DNA from: Pohlia nutans
Lineage: Eukaryota > Streptophyta > Bryopsida > Bryales > Mniaceae
Direction of reading: 5' to 3'
Assembly: GCA_022496805.1 (NCBI GenBank)
Contig: CM040085.1
Location: 37,787,811 to 37,851,810 of the forward strand
Length of the DNA stretch: 64,000 nt
The notes under the pieces were generated by a model. It searched no databases and had not been told where the DNA came from. It saw nothing but the letters and a program-made list of their open reading frames with translations. Each line of letters begins with the position of its first letter. The stretch's first letter is position 1. Below are positions 24,422 through 36,264 of the stretch, one piece after another. The translations under genes and the position numbers were made by a program.

Positions 24422-25010
24422 TTAACCCCTAAACGTCACAGCGTCCAGGAAACTGAACGACTAACAGATTCAAACCCTTCTCACGTTCTCATCAATGCTT
24501 GGATGAAAGTCATCCTATTTTTTGGAGATTCTTCACCAAGTTGTTGTCTTATCTAACGGTTGGATTTAGTTATACTTGATTACATATTTTTCTAAAATTA
24601 CAAATGTAGAAGTATGTCAAGTCGTTGACCAAGCCAAAATTGCATCAATTGTAGTACAAAAGTGGCCTTACGAAAATGAGGTCATAGATTTAAGAAACAC
24701 AAAAATTTCAAAGAATCACCACGTTTAAGAGTATCTCACTTCAAATTCATTCCAAAAGAATTTACTCAAAAAATATTGAAATTTTGTTTGTAATCGAATT
24801 TAGAAGGAATTTTTAATTTTAACTTTCAAAATTGATAATTAAATATTGGTGATAGTATTAGTGAATCAAATTGTACAGATGGAATCTAAAATTCAAAATC
24901 TAGAACTTTCGTTTGTAAATCTATTCCAAAATATTCTTCTAAATAGTACTTTATGATGATTTTTCTCAAATTGTCGATTCTAGGAATACCCTGGTACGTT
25001 CAGGGGTTAA
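24422..25010. mobile_element. TTAA element B, 589 bp
   Basis: TTAACCCCTAAACGTCACAG at left, ACGTTCAGGGGTTAA at right. It is an intact copy of the A group and provides empty sites for the nested insertions in A (24690-24693) and in the 29451-30612 copy (24725-24728). Confidence 0.88.
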
Positions 25011-26882
25011 ACTAATTTGGAATTGTAGGCCCCAAATTTGCAAAAACAAATTGCCAAAAAAAGACCCTAGGTGCCCAAAATCAAAATTCCAGAAAATGGG
25101 GCCCATGGATGTATAGTGCTTGCATTTACGTCGAGGAGGGGATTTTGAGTCGGGGTAACATCTGACTTCTATTTGGATTCACAAAGATCCCCGTGCAGCA
25201 CAAGCAAAGCAAGAGTTTCCTAGGTTATTTCATAAAGTACGTGCACCCATAATCACCACAAATTAATAGCAAGTGAGCACAATTTCTATCATAATTAAAC
25301 ATATATTATTCTTATTGGGTCTTATTGGCAAATGAAAGAGGATTTCAACACACTTCAGAAGGCATTATATAGACCTTGTATGAACAAATCATGAATTTTC
25401 AAAGTCTTGCTTATAAGTGTACTTAAAAATTGATCCTAAGATTTTATACTCTCATGTTCTCATTGTGTACATCTTTTGTAACCAATATCTATGTTTAGTG
25501 TTTCAGTTTTTAGGGTCCAAATATAGGGGTCACATTTTGAGACAAGGTTCACTATGGGTGTGGATACGTGCATACCTTAGAAGCTTGTGTTTGTGTATCA
25601 TTAATTTTCATTGAGTATTAAATTTTACTAGGAGTCATACATTTTAAAATCCCTAAGGACCAAATGGTGAAAAGTAACCAATATGCTCAAACCAAAACAA
25701 ATGCAAGACACTATTGAAATGGGTGTGCAAATAATCATGAAGAAATATCATGGGCGTTCGATCCCTATCCAAGATCCCTCATACACCCATTCCAATACAC
25801 TGAAATCACCATATATTGTGACCCACAGTATTTACGAGAGCATTTACTAATTTTTATTTTTTTTCAAAATACTATGGTAAAATCCATCCAAATTGAATGA
25901 GATTTTGTTCAAATGGATGAGTGTACCCACGCCATTCACCCACCCACACTATATGGTGATTTTGGTGTACTGAGGATGATTCAATTTGCATCCCAAGAGA
26001 ACACTTCGTTTATGAAAATTCACCTCACAGAGCTCTTGGTATGGGTGATCCTCTAAATTGATCATGGACAGGCCAGGTGCACTACCATGACCTGCTACAT
26101 CCATTATCTTGTTTAGTCCGACTTGGATTAATAACAAAAACTTCGACTAATTGTGAAATTAGAAGAAAGTCCAAGTCGGAACAATTGAGATAACTCGTAG
26201 TAATTGTGTTAATGTAAGTATAGTGTGGCCTATACTAATTTTTTTAGTCCAAATTATTATGATTTTATCATGCCAAATATGAATAAAATATTATGACATT
26301 ATTGTTTTTAGATATTTGAAAAAAATCATTTTAATATAAATAAAATAATAATAATTTATTGTTATATTCTTGGGCTAATTTGGATATATTGAGGCCTGGT
26401 GTACTATGCGCAATTATATTCCCTGGTGCAAATATGGGCCTTAAACACCACGCTCTAACACTTTTTCTTGGTGTCCAAGTACCACTTTTCTACTGGTGCA
26501 AGTAAGGTTGCCCTATTACAAATGTTAGGTCTACATGACATTGTATTATATGTCTTATGGCTATTGTCTAATTCAAGGGATTTAAGGTATATTTGATATT
26601 GTTGTTCAAATATTTTAAAGTATTATCCAACACTCCTAAAACATTCGTAAAAATCATAGAATATTCTCAAATATTTTGAGTATATGTAAAAATATTCATA
26701 TCTAATAGGCAATGGAGTCTAGTAGACATGTCAAATAGTAAACATCATGTTTGTTTGGGAAGAAAACCATGACGCAACTTGCCTTTGGAATCTTGATCCT
26801 TGGATTTAGGGTTGTCTTTCCAAACAAATGTGTACTACATTTACTATGGTTGATATGACATCTAAAAGACCTCTCTCTATAA
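25011..26882. other. Non-coding; one weak foldback
   Basis: No gene seen. An inverted pair around the ATCACCATATA core (about 25785-25815 versus 25945-25975) suggests an old ~200-bp foldback. The 26390-26510 segment resembles 44367-44470. Confidence 0.45.
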
Positions 26883-26897
26883 TATAAGAAGATTGTT

Positions 26898-26996
26898 TTG
26901 TCCCAATGACCCTTTGTCCGGTGGGCACTGAGTCATTGACATTACAAACGGACACTTTATTCACGCCGGCCTCAAAGGAGGTCCAAAGTTTCTATC
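26898..26996 (+). mobile_element. Short retroposon copy, 99 bp
   Basis: It is bounded by a 15-bp perfect direct repeat TATAAGAAGATTGTT (26883-26897 and 26997-27011). The body matches the 5261-5396 element and ends in TTTCTATC. Confidence 0.85.
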
Positions 26997-27011
26997 TATA
27001 AGAAGATTGTT

Positions 27012-28490
27012 AGAATATTTTCAAAACATTCAAGAGTATTCTATAATATTTTATAATGTTTTAGGAATATTGAAGAATATTTGGATCAAATATTCATAAA
27101 CACTATTCAAATGTGACAAATATCAAACATCTATCACGACACCAAATAAGACAACCTTGAATGTGTTGGTCAAAATATACTCTATTTAATATACCTAGGT
27201 GCAACAAGAAGATATTGTAAGAGATCTAGTAGAAAGAAACAAATAAACTTATTTTGAACATAACTTAGATAAGTAAAAAAGAGACAAAGAGATCCATAGA
27301 GAAGATATAAAGACCCATTAAAAAGACATTTAATAAGAAGAGACTCAGTAGAAAGAAACAAAGAGATCGACCCATATAGAAAAGACAAAGACCCATTAGA
27401 AAAAGATTCATCAAAAATAAGCCAAGAGATCTAAAGAGTAAAATTAAATAAAATTCCTCAAAGTTAAGAAGGAAAGTAAGTAGAAATAAATAAAGGTGGA
27501 GAATCAAAAATTATGATTGAAAACCATAACAAAACATTTCAATGCATGTTTTTTTATTTAAGGTCACACCAAATTAGTATATTATTTATATCATGATAGA
27601 TAGTTAGACACCATTTATAACCCATCCTCATTAAAATTGTAAAAAATGCAAAGGTGAAAATTAATAAAATAAAACAAAACGTAAAAAATGATGATTCCAA
27701 ATGAAATTAATAGTGTGGAACTTCATTGAAGATCACGAATAATCTATAGGTTGCAAATCAAGGTTGTTGTTGCATTTACTTTCTATATTTTTAGAGATAT
27801 ATGTGATAATAAATAAACATCAAAATTTTGGAAAACTTAATTCAAAAGTTGAAGGAGCTTTCAACCTCTCTATACTTATATACGTTTAGCTCAAAAAGAT
27901 CTAGTCCGTAAAGAATTGACTTATATTACCCATTTTGTTTCCAATATTCTATAATCTCTTTATAAGCATGGATAGCTCACAAAATGAAGATGAAGCTACT
28001 AATTGTTTAAAGGAAAATTAAGCTTTTATTGTGAAAATATTCACGTTTAAAACTTTAAAATAAATTTTACAAATTTTCTAATTAAAGTTATAAAAATAAA
28101 TTATTTGCAAATAAAAAACTGAATTGAAGGATACTAAGATTAGGAGTTCTCTATGGGGAAGTCACATACGATATACTGTTGTAAACCACGTGCGGTCATG
28201 AGCTAATTAGAGGTGGGCTATTTATCTAACTTACTTAATAAGATTTGGAAAAAAGAGCATTTAAGAGTATTCAAGAGCATCGGAGAGAATCTTGGAAACT
28301 TTTAGGGGTATAAAGTCTAGGGCTTAATAATGTATTGTAGAAATGACATGGAAATACCACTACATGTTTTTAACAATTTGAGCAATCAAATCCATGCCAT
28401 CCTTCAACATCTTTGCAAGTCAAGATTGCTCAAGTAATCACACTCTTTAGAAATTAAATTACTTCTTGTTTTGCTTCTTCTTTTAAAGGG
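27012..28490. other. Non-coding; purine-rich tract and a solo TIR
   Basis: About 27215-27400 is a degenerate A/G-rich repeat (AAGAAACAAAGAGAT units). About 28153-28194 (GGGGAAGTCACATACG...AAACCACGTGCGG) matches the right terminus of the Mutator-like element at 43559-44354, reversed, with no partner end nearby. Confidence 0.5.
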
Positions 28491-28501
28491 TTTGTTTTTT
28501 G

Positions 28502-28584
28502 TTGTCTTGTAGGCATCGTATCGAGGGTGGGTTGAACAAACACTCTATTCACGCCGGCCTTGCAAAAAGGACCAGAGTTCTTAT
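28502..28584 (+). mobile_element. Short retroposon copy, 83 bp
   Basis: Contains CACTCTATTCACGCCGGCCT and AGGACCAGAGTTCTTA, as in the other copies. It is flanked by TTTGTTTTTTG at 28491-28501 and 28585-28595. Confidence 0.6.
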
Positions 28585-28595
28585 TTTGTTTTTTG

Positions 28596-29450
28596 CTTCG
28601 AATTATACTTTATGTGCATTCTGTGATTCATTCATAATTTGGATGAGTGCATAAAACACCTATACTATTTGTTGTATTTAGGTTCAATGCAAGTGATTTT
28701 TCTAGAGTACTTTTTAGAGAATTTTTTTAGAGAACTAAATTTTAAATAAGGCCAATGTTTAGATTTCTAAGAATATTATATTTTAGAAAGAACAAGCCTA
28801 GGAAAAATTTCTAAGCATAAAAACTATGAAAGTGTAAAATTAAAATTTGAAGAAAATGGATACAACAACATTTGGATTATTAAATAACCACCAAAAATAA
28901 TAATAATAATAATAATAATAACAATTAAATTAAAAATTGGTTTTTGTGAGAACTTTTTGAAGAAGAGATTTCAACAAAAAATGGTGACTGGTTTATGCCC
29001 TTTGTGAAAAACAAAATATTTGCTATTTTTAGTTGCCCCTTGTACCATGATATGACTGGAATGTGTGTGCGAGAGATTGAAGGGATGAATCACAAAACAT
29101 CCAAATAATCACAATAATTGCAACTGTTCTCCACGATCTCTCGCACAACCATATCAATAGTTGGAGTACACTCCACTCTCTCTAATTGCAGTGCTTTGGA
29201 TGGAACAAGCGATTGGGCTCCTAAATGCACTTTGAAAATGTATACTCTTATCTAAAACTACCGCAATTAATCATACCAAGATTCACTTTCTAAAAATATA
29301 ATGTTGAGTTTTAGTGATTTTTAAAGCGTTTTTGGTGTTTGACATTATAAATTCATTTATAAATCACCGGGGCTTCACTACTCTCCGCACTACTAGTGAT
29401 AAATGATATATTATGATACATTAAAAAGTAGAAGCTATGAAATTGTTACA
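28596..29450. other. Non-coding spacer
   Basis: No gene. (AAT)n microsatellite near 28897-28921. A weak inverted pair (GCGAGAGATTG and ATCTCTCGCAC) at about 29070-29150. Confidence 0.45.
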
Positions 29451-30612
29451 TTAACCCCTAAACGTACCAAGGTGTCCCTGGAATTGACGATTTGAAAAAA
29501 ATCATCATAAAGTGCTATTTAGAAGAATATTTTGGAATTGATATACAAATGAAAGTTCTAGATTTTCAATTTTTAGATTCCATCCATATGGTTCGATTCA
29601 CCAATACTACCACCAATATTTAATTATAAAATTTGAAAGTAAAAATTAAAAATTCCTTCTAAATTTGATTACAAAAAATATATATATATATTTTTTGAGT
29701 TAATTTTGTTGGAATGAATTTGAAATGAGATACTCTTAACCCCTAACCGCCCAACCATGTATATTTTGCATGATGAATGGATTTGAAATCTATTTTCTCC
29801 ATCCATCATGCACTTTTTGCAGTGTGGATTTTTTACTGAAACTTTTATGGGAAGTTAGCTTCGTGCATGTGATCCGATTAGAAAGAGGATGATTTGTGAA
29901 ATTTTTATGCCTCATTTCATGATGTAGTGTTCCACCCAAAATTTCGAAGATTCTAGTCTAAAAGTGCTCTTGAAAAAGTCAACTACTAAAATGAAGCAAC
30001 CAAAAAATCTCCAAAAATCACTACACTTAAAGTATTACATTTCAACCCACCACAACAAATTTCATTATTAGATTGTCAATATTTTATTCATAATCATATT
30101 ACAAAAGAGTTTTAAATTTTAAGTTTGAAATTTTATACACAAATTATGGTGATAGCAATCGCAAATCTAACCGTATGGATAGAATCTAAGATTCTTAATG
30201 TACAACTTTTATTCATACATCAAGTCGAAAATATCCCTCTTAGTTGCATTTTATAATGCATCTTTGGAAAACTGCCAAATCTGAAGAGGGTGAGAACGTT
30301 TAGGGGTTAAACGTGGTGATTCTCTGAAATTTTTGTATTCCTTCAATCTACGACCTCATTTTTGCAAGGCCACTTTTAAACTACAGTCAATGCAATTTTG
30401 GCTTGGTCAACAACTTGACATACTTCTACATTCGTAATTTTAGAAAAATATGTACTGAAGTATCACTGAATCCAACCATTAAATAGGACAACAACTTGGT
30501 GAAGTATCTCCAAAAAATTGAATGACTTTCATTCAAGTATTGATGAGAACATAGGGTGAGTTTGAATTTGTTAGTTTTCCAGAAACTGGATGCTGTGACG
30601 TTTAGGGGTTAA
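29451..30612. mobile_element. TTAA element of group A, opposite orientation, interrupted
   Basis: TTAACCCCTAAACGTACC at left, GTGACGTTTAGGGGTTAA at right. Its interior is the reverse complement of elements A and B. The 29736-30310 element is nested in it. Confidence 0.85.
29736..30310. mobile_element. TTAA element of the 53835 group, nested, 575 bp
   Basis: TTAACCCCTAACCGCCCAACC at left, AACGTTTAGGGGTTAA at right, reverse orientation to 46975 and 53835. Elements A and B have the unoccupied site CCACGTTTAAGAGTATC, so the TTAA duplication is seen directly. Confidence 0.88.
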
Positions 30613-31016
30613 ATCTATGACCTCATTTTTGCAAGGCCACTTTTGAACTATAGTCAATGAAATTTTTGCTTGGTAATTTTAGAAAAACATATTACATCTG
30701 TAATTTTAGAAAAATATGTACTCAAGTATCACTAAATCCAACCGTTAGATAGGACAACAACTTGGTGAAGTATCTCCAAAAAATTAGATGACTTTCATCC
30801 AAGAATTGATGAGAACCAGGGCTTTTTTTTGTGGCTTCTTGGAGCCAGACTCCGATGTCGTGGCATAGTCACAGTGGTCTAAATCTGGAGGGACCATCTT
30901 CCATTGCATGCATGGAGCACTGCTACAATGCAAAATAGAAGCCCTGATGAGAACGTAGGGTGAGTTTGAATCTGTTAGTTGTCGAGAAACTAGATGCTGT
31001 GACATTTAGGGGTTAA
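30613..31016. mobile_element. Half of a group-A TTAA element, left part missing
   Basis: The sequence after the TTAA at 30609 is ATCTATGACCTCATTTTTGC, which in A and B lies mid-element, and it ends GACATTTAGGGGTTAA at 31016. The other half is absent on the left. This suggests recombination or deletion between copies rather than a simple insertion. It is interrupted by a hAT-like MITE (30817-30946). Confidence 0.75.
30817..30946. mobile_element. hAT-like MITE, 130 bp
   Basis: Ends CAGGGCTT and AAGCCCTG, flanked by the perfect 8-bp direct repeat ATGAGAAC (30809-30816 and 30947-30954). The neighbouring copies give the uninterrupted sequence TTGATGAGAACGTAGGG-like. Eight-base duplications with CAGGG ends are typical of hAT. 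Confidence 0.9.
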
Positions 31017-31074
31017 TTATCTTGATAATAAACGAAGATCATCATCCCATGAAAAGTATCGTACTTCATGAGCA

Positions 31075-31530
31075 TCATCCTTCATACTGCATCATCCCAT
31101 GCAAAATTTTCAATACAACATGATGGGTAAGGCTTTTCGGTATAGTTTTTCCAATAGAAACTGGAGGTGGATAAACTTCTAAACTTGGTGTATTGCAAAG
31201 GAACTGATCACCACTATCATCATCGGAAGAAATTTCAACATCAGAAGATCCCTCTCTAATCAGCACGTGCAACCATGCTACATGTAAGCCTACATTGAAT
31301 GCCAGAGGCGGGGACAGATATGCAACTTGAGGGACAGATATGCAGCTTCCGTGTCTTTACAGAAATCATGCGAGAAGGGAAATATGACGCATTTTCATTC
31401 GGTTTGTGCTGCAAGTGTATAGAATAAGTAGTTTTATCCCAATCACTCTTCATCGCTGTAGACTATCCCTGGGGGGTTGAGCACAATGACTCGAGCTGGT
31501 CTTCCAACATTGGTTATCAAATTTCTCGGA
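31075..31530 (-). other. Possible gene fragment, unrecognised
   Basis: On the minus strand, one open stretch reads NVGRPARVIVLNPPGIVYSD (about 31515-31455). Further downstream an acidic stretch reads SSDVEISSDDDSGDQF (about 31250-31195) followed by a Pro-rich segment. Both look more protein-like than the local background. They could be exons of one gene or a decayed copy; a gattag acceptor-like site precedes the acidic part. I recognise no family, and no complete gene model can be drawn. Confidence 0.3.
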
Positions 31531-32640
31531 AAAAACTCCACGCCAATCGATCAAGAAATCTGACTACACAAGCTTTGAAAACACAAGGAATCAAACCGAA
31601 AATCCTTGAAGAGCATTAACTGCAAAATTCTGCAGACCACGGAAAAGTGCAGACAAAAGAAACAAGATTTTTAGTGTTGAGAACCAAAGACTCACCAAAC
31701 GCTTTGAAAATTCTGCAGTTAAAGAACAACTCTAATGTGTAAACTATATGCAAAGGTTAGGGAGTTCTGATCCTCAAAATTCCACAGATAGTTTCAACAA
31801 CAAACGAGAGAATTATAGACTGAAATACAAACTAAATTTGCCAATGCGAGTAATTACCACTTGCAATCTACATTCGGAAACCCTAAAACTTAAACCCTGA
31901 AAACGAGATACTGAGCAGTAATGACTCAATTCTAGACACAAAAACCACCACTCTTAAAAACCTGATCCGTCATGCCTAGAAAAATTATCGCGTAAGAAAA
32001 TTCCTCTAATACATAAGCAATTATCATTGACCAGTACTATCCACGAGTGATACATACGAAAGAGTGAGATCCCTCAAAGCCAACATAGACACACCGAGGT
32101 TCCAAATTGGGCCTGATGATATTTCAAGCAATTTTGAGTAGGCCTTATATGGAGTTTCTTTTGTTCAAATTCATTTATTTATTTATCAACCCGTGCAATG
32201 TTCTTCATTGATTCCGGTGATATGAAATTGGGTCCCATCTGAATTATATTTTTCACAATATGATAGATTGAATTTGTCAATTTAAACCCATGAACCCTTA
32301 ATCCTTTCGGGGTTATTGTCGCTGTTGGCCTCAGCATCACCTTGGCAGCACCATAGTCACCATCGGCTCTGCACACAACACTCACACGAGATACTTCAAG
32401 GGACTAATTTACCAATGTTCAAAATCAACACTCTAAACACCCTAAGAGCAGTGTCCAAAAACATCGATTGATCTGACACTCATTCTCCAGGGTTTAGCCA
32501 CATAGAACAATGAGACTGGAATATATTCCCATTAACCCCTAAAAGAACAGCAAGACTTCAAACTAACCAAACTAAGGTATGTTTACACTTGGTGTTAGGA
32601 ATGATATTAACAAAGTGAATCGAACGAACCACGAAGAATG
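31531..32640. other. Non-coding or gene-flank sequence
   Basis: No gene model supported. TTAACCCCTAAAAGAAC at 32532 looks like a solo TTAA-family left terminus. A 68-residue minus-strand ORF at 32179-32385 has no recognised motif. Confidence 0.4.
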
Positions 32641-33010
32641 AGGAGCTGATTTTTGGAGGGGTGGTGGATCATCAAGCCAAGCTTTCAACGAGCCTAAACT
32701 TGCCTCAAGGGGATTTGAGACGAGGTAGTGGTGGCCATTTGAGCATCACGAGGCCAGCTGCCTTCAACTTTAGTGCGGCATTCAAAGTCAACTTTAGAGG
32801 ACAATACCAAACATACTATAAAGATCTAGGAGCTGGATTTTGGAGAGGTGCTAGATAATCAAGTCAAGCTTCCAAAGAGCCCAAGCTTGTCTCGATGGAA
32901 CTTAGGACGAGGCAGTGGCAGCTGTTTGAGTGTCAAGGGGTCATCTGCCATGCATGGGACAAATTGACGACTACAAGGGGATCAACATTTGGTGATGGTG
33001 GTTTGTAATT
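32641..33010. repeat. Diverged tandem duplication, ~187-bp period
   Basis: Two copies beginning GAGGAGCTGATTTTTGG (32641) and TAGGAGCTGGATTTTGG (about 32828) align through GACGAGG and ATCTGCC/CAGCTGCC. No coding assignment. Confidence 0.7.
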
Positions 33011-33637
33011 ATCTTCTTTCTTTCTTGATTATCAAATTGTAGTGTTATTATCATAGTAGTAAGTAAATATAGAAGTAGTTGTCTTTTGAGCTTGTATGTT
33101 TGGGTAATAGTGCCGGTTGGCCGTCCGGTTGTGTTTGTATTAGTTGGATTGATGAGATAGAGATGTAACTATTGTCTTAATTGTGTGGTGTTAACCACAA
33201 TGATAGTGTTCTGAGAGGATTGTATTAGTGTTTTCTAACATTTGAATTCTTGATAATAGAATGGTGCTTTACGATTGAGTTTTGCAATTGCAATGCATTG
33301 TTTGTAGGTGGTCTATAAGAACAACGTCTAAATATAATAATCTGTAGTTAGTAGAGGAGTCCATGCTTGGAAGCGCCTTAGAGTCCTTTCCAACCACTTC
33401 CGGCCCATTCTTGTGGCGCATTAGCTGCTAGCCGGTCAAAGTGCTCACAAGAATATTTAGGGTTTAGAAGTTCATCGTCATTACAAATTGCAATTCCAAT
33501 AAAAAAGGATCAGAAAAAAGTGCATTGTCTCAATGTGAAGGATTATGAAGATTCCAAACTAGTGAAGACATTCCACAAGTGCAATGCTCATGACCAAAGG
33601 ATTGAAATGGCATTCAAAGGTGAATTGAAATAGCCAG
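33011..33637. other. Non-coding spacer
   Basis: No gene seen. Near 33600-33655 the words ATTGAAATGGC recur next to the S5-like fragment. Confidence 0.4.
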
Positions 33638-33639
33638 TG

Positions 33640-34046
33640 ATTGAAATGGCGCATTCGTATCTGTGATGGAAGGTGAAGTACTTGGTCATGGCTACGGTAA
33701 CTGAGTGGTGCCAGACGTCGGTAGCGCTCTTCCGCACAGTAGTAATGACCTCATTGGCCGAGCCCGCGCCCACGGTGCCCTTCTTGTCGCCAGTCACGAC
33801 CACAGCAGGGAACAACATCGATTTGCCGTCCTTCACCACCTTGGTCACGCGGCGAATTTGCACCATACATTCCTCCATACTATTTGGGCCACCCTTGCAA
33901 CGGTCCTTACGCCGGCCACGCCCACGTCCTTCCTCCTCGTCGCCCAGATTCCCATCGCTCGTGGGGGATTTCGTGAACCCCTCGAAGGCCTTCCCGTACA
34001 GGACTTCGTAGGCAACGGAGATAAAATTTCTAAATTGTAAACCAAG
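33640..34046 (-). pseudogene. Plastid ribosomal protein S5-like fragment
   Basis: The minus strand carries a GC-rich island in AT-rich DNA. It encodes EECMVQIRRVTKVVKDGKSM, then FPAVVVTGDKKGTVGAGSA, then VTVAMTKYFTFHHR. These are the conserved double-stranded-RNA-binding and central segments of bacterial/plastid S5 (uS5), which proof-reads decoding in the 30S subunit. In land plants this protein is nuclear-encoded and imported to the plastid. Here only about 130 residues remain, with no transit peptide and no C-terminal domain. A glycine-lysine segment in the GVG.GKA loop is shortened, and basic residues (RR before NLV/SV) are replaced. The reading frame is open for 155 codons. It is most likely a decayed retrocopy or captured exon, not a working gene. 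Confidence 0.72.
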
Positions 34047-34055
34047 TGAACTCAA

Positions 34056-35684
34056 TCAACAATCTCATCTTTTGTTTATCCCATATGCTTTGTTAACAAC
34101 AAATGCTTTGTGTCTGTACAATTACGACTGCGTTTGATGAACGGGGAGTAGATGACTAACTCCGAGTCATCTGGATGCCAGCCCAAGCCTCTAGGAGCTG
34201 TTTCCCGTGAGCTCGTACAAACAAGCTGCCAACAGTCGTGGCCAGTGATCTCAAAACTGGCTAAAATTAGCTGGATTTCTACCCAAAAAAATGGGGCTGC
34301 TAAATATACAAAGAAAGAAAATGATTTTTTTTTAAAATGTAGCGAGAATGCTCATCATGTTATAAATATTTAGCAACTTAAATAAATATTTAGCATCATG
34401 TTATAAATATTTAGCAATATTCTGCGGATATCATCATGGTATCACCTTAATATATCAAGGGTATTGCCGGATATTATAGAGGTATCGTGAGTAGTACATT
34501 CACAAGGTAGCAAAAGTATCTACCATTTATGTGGGAGGTAGCACCCTATGCTAAATGTCATAAAATGGTTCTGAGAGCACTGGTCGTGGCAGAGAAGCAG
34601 GCTCCCACCCTTCAACTTGATATACAACCTTTTTTAGAAAATATTTGTTGCTCATCCGTTTGGACATACGATCATGGAAACATGTTCTTACATTCAACAC
34701 ACGTTTGAGCATCCTCTGACGCAAATCAGTGAGAATGTCTATTGTATGCGACCAATGGGACCTAGAACAGTCATGGAGACATATCGGAACAATTTTAGAG
34801 ATGAGACGAAAATAGAATCTGTCATGGTGACGAAATGGAACTGTCGTGCCGACAAACCTACCATTCAATGCATGCTAAACCAGCTTCGACTTAGGTCGCC
34901 AATAGAATTTATGATAGATTTTAAAGTTCAGATTAGACCCGCTAGCTTAAAACATAGAAATAAACAACTTTCTAGTTAGAAAAAAATTCAAAAAAGTTAC
35001 GAATTTTCATATAAACGTAGTATCATATTGATTACATTTTACTACTTCAAGCTCTACAACTACGTAATTGTCTATACTTTGGCCTACACAAAAAAACGAT
35101 TTAATGATCACCAAACTTGACCAATCTACCAATGCGTGTCTAACCTTTGCTTTGATCATTGCTTCCAATCTAAAAGGTGTAGATCGACACAACTCAAGGA
35201 GATCGTTTCTACACATCAAATTCCATTGGCATTCAAGACTTTGCCTTATAATAACTCCTTCAAACTTCAACAATACTTGGACCATGTTAAAAAAAATCTT
35301 TGAGAATCTTCTAACATTCTCAATTGGGTTCTAATCGGGTGAATTTATTTAAATTAGTGATTAGTTCATCAAAATATTGTTGATGGGCGTTCTGATGGCA
35401 TGAGTGAGTGAAAAAGGTAGTCTAAAGTGATGGATTTTTGGAGAAAATAGACTTCGAAAAATTCTAGTTAATTTTTCGTAAATGATGGATGTATGAATTT
35501 TTGAAGGTTTAGGGGTATGACAGATATCCACACAATGATGTTTTTGGCTCTGTTTATTTTCGAGCGAGTGCCCTGCTACGACCATATTAGTTGAAAATAT
35601 GATATAGTGTTTCAACTAAAATGTAGTGTAAAAGGGATCATAGATAATTAGAATTCATTAGTCAAATTTTACATGGTCACAGGT
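34056..35684. other. Non-coding stretch
   Basis: No recognised gene. A short direct repeat (CATGTTATAAATATTTAGCA, two copies) lies at about 34353-34415. Overlapping ORFs of 92-105 residues at 34551-35285 on both strands have no known motif. Confidence 0.45.
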
Positions 35685-35692
35685 GACTAGAT

Positions 35693-35781
35693 CAATGTTT
35701 TTTTTTCTGGCGATTTTTAGCTTTTGGTAGCTGCTAAGAAGCAACTTCCAAAAGCTAAAAATTGCAAGAAAAAAAACATTG
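35693..35781. mobile_element. hAT-like foldback MITE, 89 bp
   Basis: Almost the whole unit is a hairpin: CAATGTTTTTTTTCTGGCGA... pairs with ...TTGCAAGAAAAAAAACATTG. The flanks GACTAGAT and AACTAGAT (35685-35692, 35782-35789) match at 7 of 8 bases. Same family as 55358 and 59689. Confidence 0.8.
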
Positions 35782-35789
35782 AACTAGAT

Positions 35790-36264
35790 GTTGAATGATA
35801 ATGAATTTATATTCTAAAAATAGAATCCTACCATTCCATGATATTTAATAAACCTTGAAAATCTAAGAATGGAAAAATGTGCAAGATCATGAAACTCATA
35901 TGAAGGGCTTGTTTCTTAAAACACATGTACATATAATGATTTAGTGAAACATGAAATTTATATACCAAAAATAGTGTGGGAAGGGTAAAAACCATTAAGA
36001 TATCATTTTTTGCAGCAAACAGGTTTTTTTACATTGTTATTACAAATCAAATTTAATGTATCAAAGATGGATAATTTTGAAAAACAAATTTGACGGACAT
36101 CATAATTAGAGAAGAAGTAAGCTCTAATTTCTTTATTTTTTAAATTAAAGACATTTTTACCACTACATACACTACAAGGTTTTTTTATTTGGTTTTTGGG
36201 TCATATAACTTTAGGCTACAAAGCTGGCATGCATGTGAATGATGTGGCTTTTTTATCCCTTATT
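35790..36264. other. Non-coding; partial dispersed repeat
   Basis: About 36180-36260 (GGGTCATATAACTTTAGGCT, GGCATGCATGTGAATGA) matches the 50300 and 57715-58080 repeats. No gene. Confidence 0.5.

Noticed and set aside
33640..34046. Plastid DNA insertion as source of the S5-like fragment
   Set aside because: S5 is nuclear-encoded in land plants, so a nuclear gene copy is the better explanation.
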